Part shown: positions 62,227 to 64,000 of the stretch, in pieces
How positions within the stretch are numbered: position 1 is the stretch's first letter
Layout of the letters: each line of letters starts with the position of its first letter
Assembly (NCBI RefSeq): GCF_900115055.1
Contig: NZ_FOVD01000003.1
Span: forward strand, 611,897 to 675,896
Reading direction: 5' to 3'
Length of the DNA: 64,000 nucleotides
Origin: Chryseobacterium oleae
GTDB taxonomy: Bacteria; Bacteroidota; Bacteroidia; Flavobacteriales; Weeksellaceae
Notes under the pieces: model-generated
Database searches by the model: none
Told to the model about the DNA's origin: nothing
The model's input: the letters and a program-made list of their open reading frames with translations, nothing else
Translations under genes and position numbers: made by a program

Positions 62227-62631
62227 TTATTGTCGTATACAGTGATTGATTATTTGATCAGATGTATACAATATAGGCTGGTGATTAATACTTCCTTTCC
62301 AAATAATTTGATTATCAAAAGAAATAGAAGTATTATCATACTCACTACTTGTAATAGCTCTATCTAAAGAATACTTTTTTAATTTTAAATTATATGAAAT
62401 ACCTATTTTTACAGCATTACATTTAATGAGATTTTTTCCTTTCTTTTCGGAAATTAAAAAACTTTTCTTTTCTCCTTTTATTTCTAAAATATAAAAATTA
62501 GATGTCTTAATAATCTTATTAAATATTATACTGTCTGGAGAAATATTCGACCTGTCCTGCGCAAAACAAGATGATGTTACAATAAGAACTAAATTAATAA
62601 ATATTAATTTAATTAGGAACTTTATTTTCAT
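62227..62631 (-). CDS. Putative immunity lipoprotein of cassette A
   Basis: 134 residues from the ATG at 62631 (MKIKFLIKLIFINLVLIVTS; a longer frame opens at 62652). The lipobox LIVTSSCFAQ predicts lipidation. The small mature part (SDSIIFNKIIKTSN-type start, then YILEIKGEKKSFLISEKKGK) is not a recognised family and is unrelated to the B-type immunity proteins. The start overlaps the tip ORF by 23 bp. Immunity is inferred from position. Confidence 0.65.
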   Translation of the reverse strand: MKIKFLIKLIFINLVLIVTSSCFAQDRSNISPDSIIFNKIIKTSNFYILEIKGEKKSFLISEKKGKNLIKCNAVKIGISYNLKLKKYSLDRAITSSEYDNTSISFDNQIIWKGSINHQPILYTSDQIINHCIRQ

Positions 62632-63577
62632 AGAGAGGGTATTTTTTACCATTTATATCAAGATATATCTTTTCTGTTACTGATCCATCCCGATTTTTCT
62701 TTATATCTTTACCTGGAATTCCGTTTCTAATCCTATCTGGATCTAGTGCACTAGCTTTATTATGTGCATTTAAGTAATTGGGTATATTTCCTTTATTAGA
62801 TCCCGGTGTTTCAGATGCAGATATGTAGCTTTCTAAAATTTCATGTAAAGCTGCCGAACCTTGTGGCGATTTTTCTGCTTTATCCACTTTTTCTGCCTGA
62901 TTTGGATTTAAAGTCTGATAACCTTCAGTAATCGTTTCACCATTTTCATTTTTAACAACCTTATTTCCTCCATAAGCACCACTTACAATATAATTCCCAT
63001 CAGCTGTTTGATTTGCACTTGTCGCTTCTAAATTAACTATGACACTCTGATCATTAGTCGCTTCTAAAAGTTTCTGTTCAGCTTTTGTTGCTTTTGCTCC
63101 CTCCTTTACTGAACCTGTGACTTTACCATTCTCATCAAGTTTTAAATCAAGATTTGTTGTTTTAGATTGTAATTGCTTAAAAGCTTTATCTTTTAAATCT
63201 CCTGTAATTACAACATCACTTACACCTCTACCATCAGGATCTATAAACCTTAAAGGATTATTCATTGCATAGTTAAATGGGGACCATCTTCTATATTGTT
63301 CTGCCAGCGGATCCACCACACCCCATCTTCCCAGATCCGCCATATAAAACCTTGCTCCATAATCATACATTCCCGTCTCCTGAAGTTCCTTCCCATTGTA
63401 TTTATAACTGTAATACCCTCCAAAATTAGAACTACTAAGCATTCCTTCAATATGATTGAGGCCAAATGGATAATAATTGTTGGTATCTGTTACTTCAAGA
63501 ACTCCTGCGCTGTTTTTAGCAAAACTTACTCTGGCATTTCCTAAATGATCTCTGTACTGGTAAATATAACGGTTTTC
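62609..63577 (-). CDS. Rhs core fragment with variable tip (cassette A)
   Basis: 323 codons open from a TGA at 63578-63580; the first ATG is at 63442 (277 residues). The core is complete: ENRYIYQYRDHLGNARVSFA, YNGKELQETGMYDYGARFYM, DLGRWGVVDPLAEQYRRWSP and NPLRFIDPDG. After it, a tip of about 205 residues has KVDKAEKSPQGSAALHEILE and YISASETPG, then YLNAHNKASALDPDR. The HEILE and later His suggest a metal site, possibly a peptidase or nuclease, but I cannot name the toxin family. No start codon lies at the head. Confidence 0.8.
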   Translation of the reverse strand, partial: ENRYIYQYRDHLGNARVSFAKNSAGVLEVTDTNNYYPFGLNHIEGMLSSSNFGGYYSYKYNGKELQETGMYDYGARFYMADLGRWGVVDPLAEQYRRWSPFNYAMNNPLRFIDPDGRGVSDVVITGDLKDKAFKQLQSKTTNLDLKLDENGKVTGSVKEGAKATKAEQKLLEATNDQSVIVNLEATSANQTADGNYIVSGAYGGNKVVKNENGETITEGYQTLNPNQAEKVDKAEKSPQGSAALHEILESYISASETPGSNKGNIPNYLNAHNKASALDPDRIRNGIPGKDIKKNRDGSVTEKIYLDINGKKYPLYENKVPN

Positions 63578-63588
63578 TCAAATAGTAA

Positions 63589-63610
63589 ACCACTGCAATT
63601 TTACAGTGGT
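63589..63610 (-). repeat. Rhs-array boundary hairpin 4 (right end)
   Basis: ACCACTG (63589-63595) and CAGTGGT (63604-63610), before core piece A. The GC-rich palindromic repeat lies 12 bp further right. Confidence 0.8.
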
Positions 63611-63621
63611 TTTGTTTTGTT

Positions 63622-63653
63622 CGGGACACGAGCGAGACGCTCGCTCCAGCCGA
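63622..63653. repeat. Interspersed GC-rich palindromic repeat, copy 2
   Basis: Same 31-bp unit as at 59411 (GGGACACGAGCGAGACGCTC), with a few changes at the right end. It marks the right border of the Rhs array, next to the IS. Confidence 0.6.
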
Positions 63654-63678
63654 CGGGGGTACGAACAGAATCGACAAA

Positions 63679-64000
63679 ATTAGAGGCTACCCAAACTTTT
63701 AGGACAGCCTCTTTATTTAAATTATTGTCTAGTCCTGAAATAGCGATACAAAAAAAAGAATCGTTATGGAAGAACAATTAAAATCGCTTTATATAAAGCG
63801 CACTCAGAAAGATTACAGTTTAAGTTTAAAACTTCAAATTGTAAAAGAAGTCGAATCGGGAGAGTCCACCATCAGTCATTGCCGCCAAAAATATGGGATA
63901 CAATCCCATGCAACTGTTTTGAATTGGCTCAGAAAATATGGTAACTTTGATTGGGATTATCAAAGACCACATACCATGCAAAAAACACCTGAACAACGTA
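63679..64000 (+). mobile_element. Left end of an IS3-family-like insertion sequence (partial)
   Basis: It begins near the TTAGAGGCTACCCAAACTTT end sequence, contains the OrfA start and runs off the window. The exact terminal inverted repeat cannot be set without the right end. AGAGGCT (63681-63687) and AGCCTCT pair as a small hairpin here, which might also act as a terminator. Confidence 0.55.
63766..64000 (+). CDS. IS3-type transposase OrfA (partial)
   Basis: The ATG at 63766 starts MEEQLKSLYIKRTQKDY. The HTH follows (LKLQIVKEVESGESTISHCR; YGIQSHATVLNWLRKYG), typical of IS3-group OrfA proteins that bind the IS ends. 78 codons are visible; the rest is outside the window. Its sequence is not related to the HTH pair at 42.4-43.2 kb beyond the shared fold. 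Confidence 0.8.
   Translation, partial: MEEQLKSLYIKRTQKDYSLSLKLQIVKEVESGESTISHCRQKYGIQSHATVLNWLRKYGNFDWDYQRPHTMQKTPEQR

Noticed and set aside
63262..63544. Frames on both strands over the cassette A core piece
   Set aside because: They are off-frame readings of the Rhs core sequence.
58600..63620. Repeated hairpins as a CRISPR array
   Set aside because: Spacing is over 1 kb and the spacers are genes; no short regular repeat-spacer pattern and no cas genes.

Overview
The window reads as a chromosome segment of a Chryseobacterium-like member of the Flavobacteriia (Bacteroidota). The evidence is low GC, promoters of the Bacteroidota type (TTTG, about 19 nt, TAnnTTTG), type IX secretion (T9SS) sorting tails on secreted proteases, a TonB receptor, CTnDOT-type Tra proteins and small HTH protein pairs that I recall as common in that genus. 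Layout: (1) 1-8.9 kb holds the 3' end of a secreted M43 metalloprotease, a tandem duplication of a LuxR-type regulator with its promoter, a ChrA chromate transporter, small lipoproteins and membrane proteins, and a Crp/Fnr-type regulator. (2) 9.4-47.1 kb is an integrative and conjugative element (ICE). It has a DUF4099/DUF3945 protein, TopB, coupling protein MobC, a YhcG-like PD-(D/E)XK nuclease inserted between mobC and mobB, relaxase MobB, MobA, a probable oriT, a ParA-like ATPase, a frameshifted DUF3408 gene, TraD, and the TraE-F-G-I-J-K-L-M-N mating-pore operon. I see no traH, traO, traP or traQ. The tra operon is interrupted by an antisense remnant that looks like the N-terminal nuclease part of a defence ATPase. 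(3) After traN, two diverged direct repeats of about 1 kb, each carrying a RadC-like JAB gene, flank about 14 kb of cargo: two TPR-membrane-AraC regulators facing each other, a secreted protein of unknown function, and a two-gene unit ending in a 2057-residue surface protein. The second JAB copy carries an (AAT)11 microsatellite that writes eleven isoleucines next to the catalytic HNHPSG motif. (4) The ICE ends with an excisionase-like HTH protein, a small partner and a tyrosine integrase, all beside tRNA-Ser(UGA), the likely attachment site. No second att copy is visible, so the left end is not placed. (5) 47.6-58.4 kb looks like core or accessory chromosome: small lipoprotein and membrane genes, an ABC exporter with a DUF6624 protein, a subtilisin-like T9SS protease, a TonB receptor plus beta-propeller phytase operon, and a double-glycine leader peptide with four cysteines. 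(6) 58.6-63.6 kb is an array of orphan Rhs tip cassettes on the minus strand. Each cassette runs: start-less Rhs core piece, variable C-terminal toxin domain, overlapping lipoprotein or secreted immunity gene, then a nearly identical hairpin. Three toxin tips, four immunity genes and one decayed toxin tail are visible. The full-length rhs gene is not in the window. An IS3-type element begins at the right edge. How the parts fit: MobA/MobB/TopB and oriT would process the ICE DNA, MobC would deliver it to the TraE-N pore, and the integrase with its HTH partner would move it at tRNA-Ser. The cargo would change the cell surface under local AraC-type control. The Rhs array looks like a silent store of toxin-immunity tips for contact-dependent competition.
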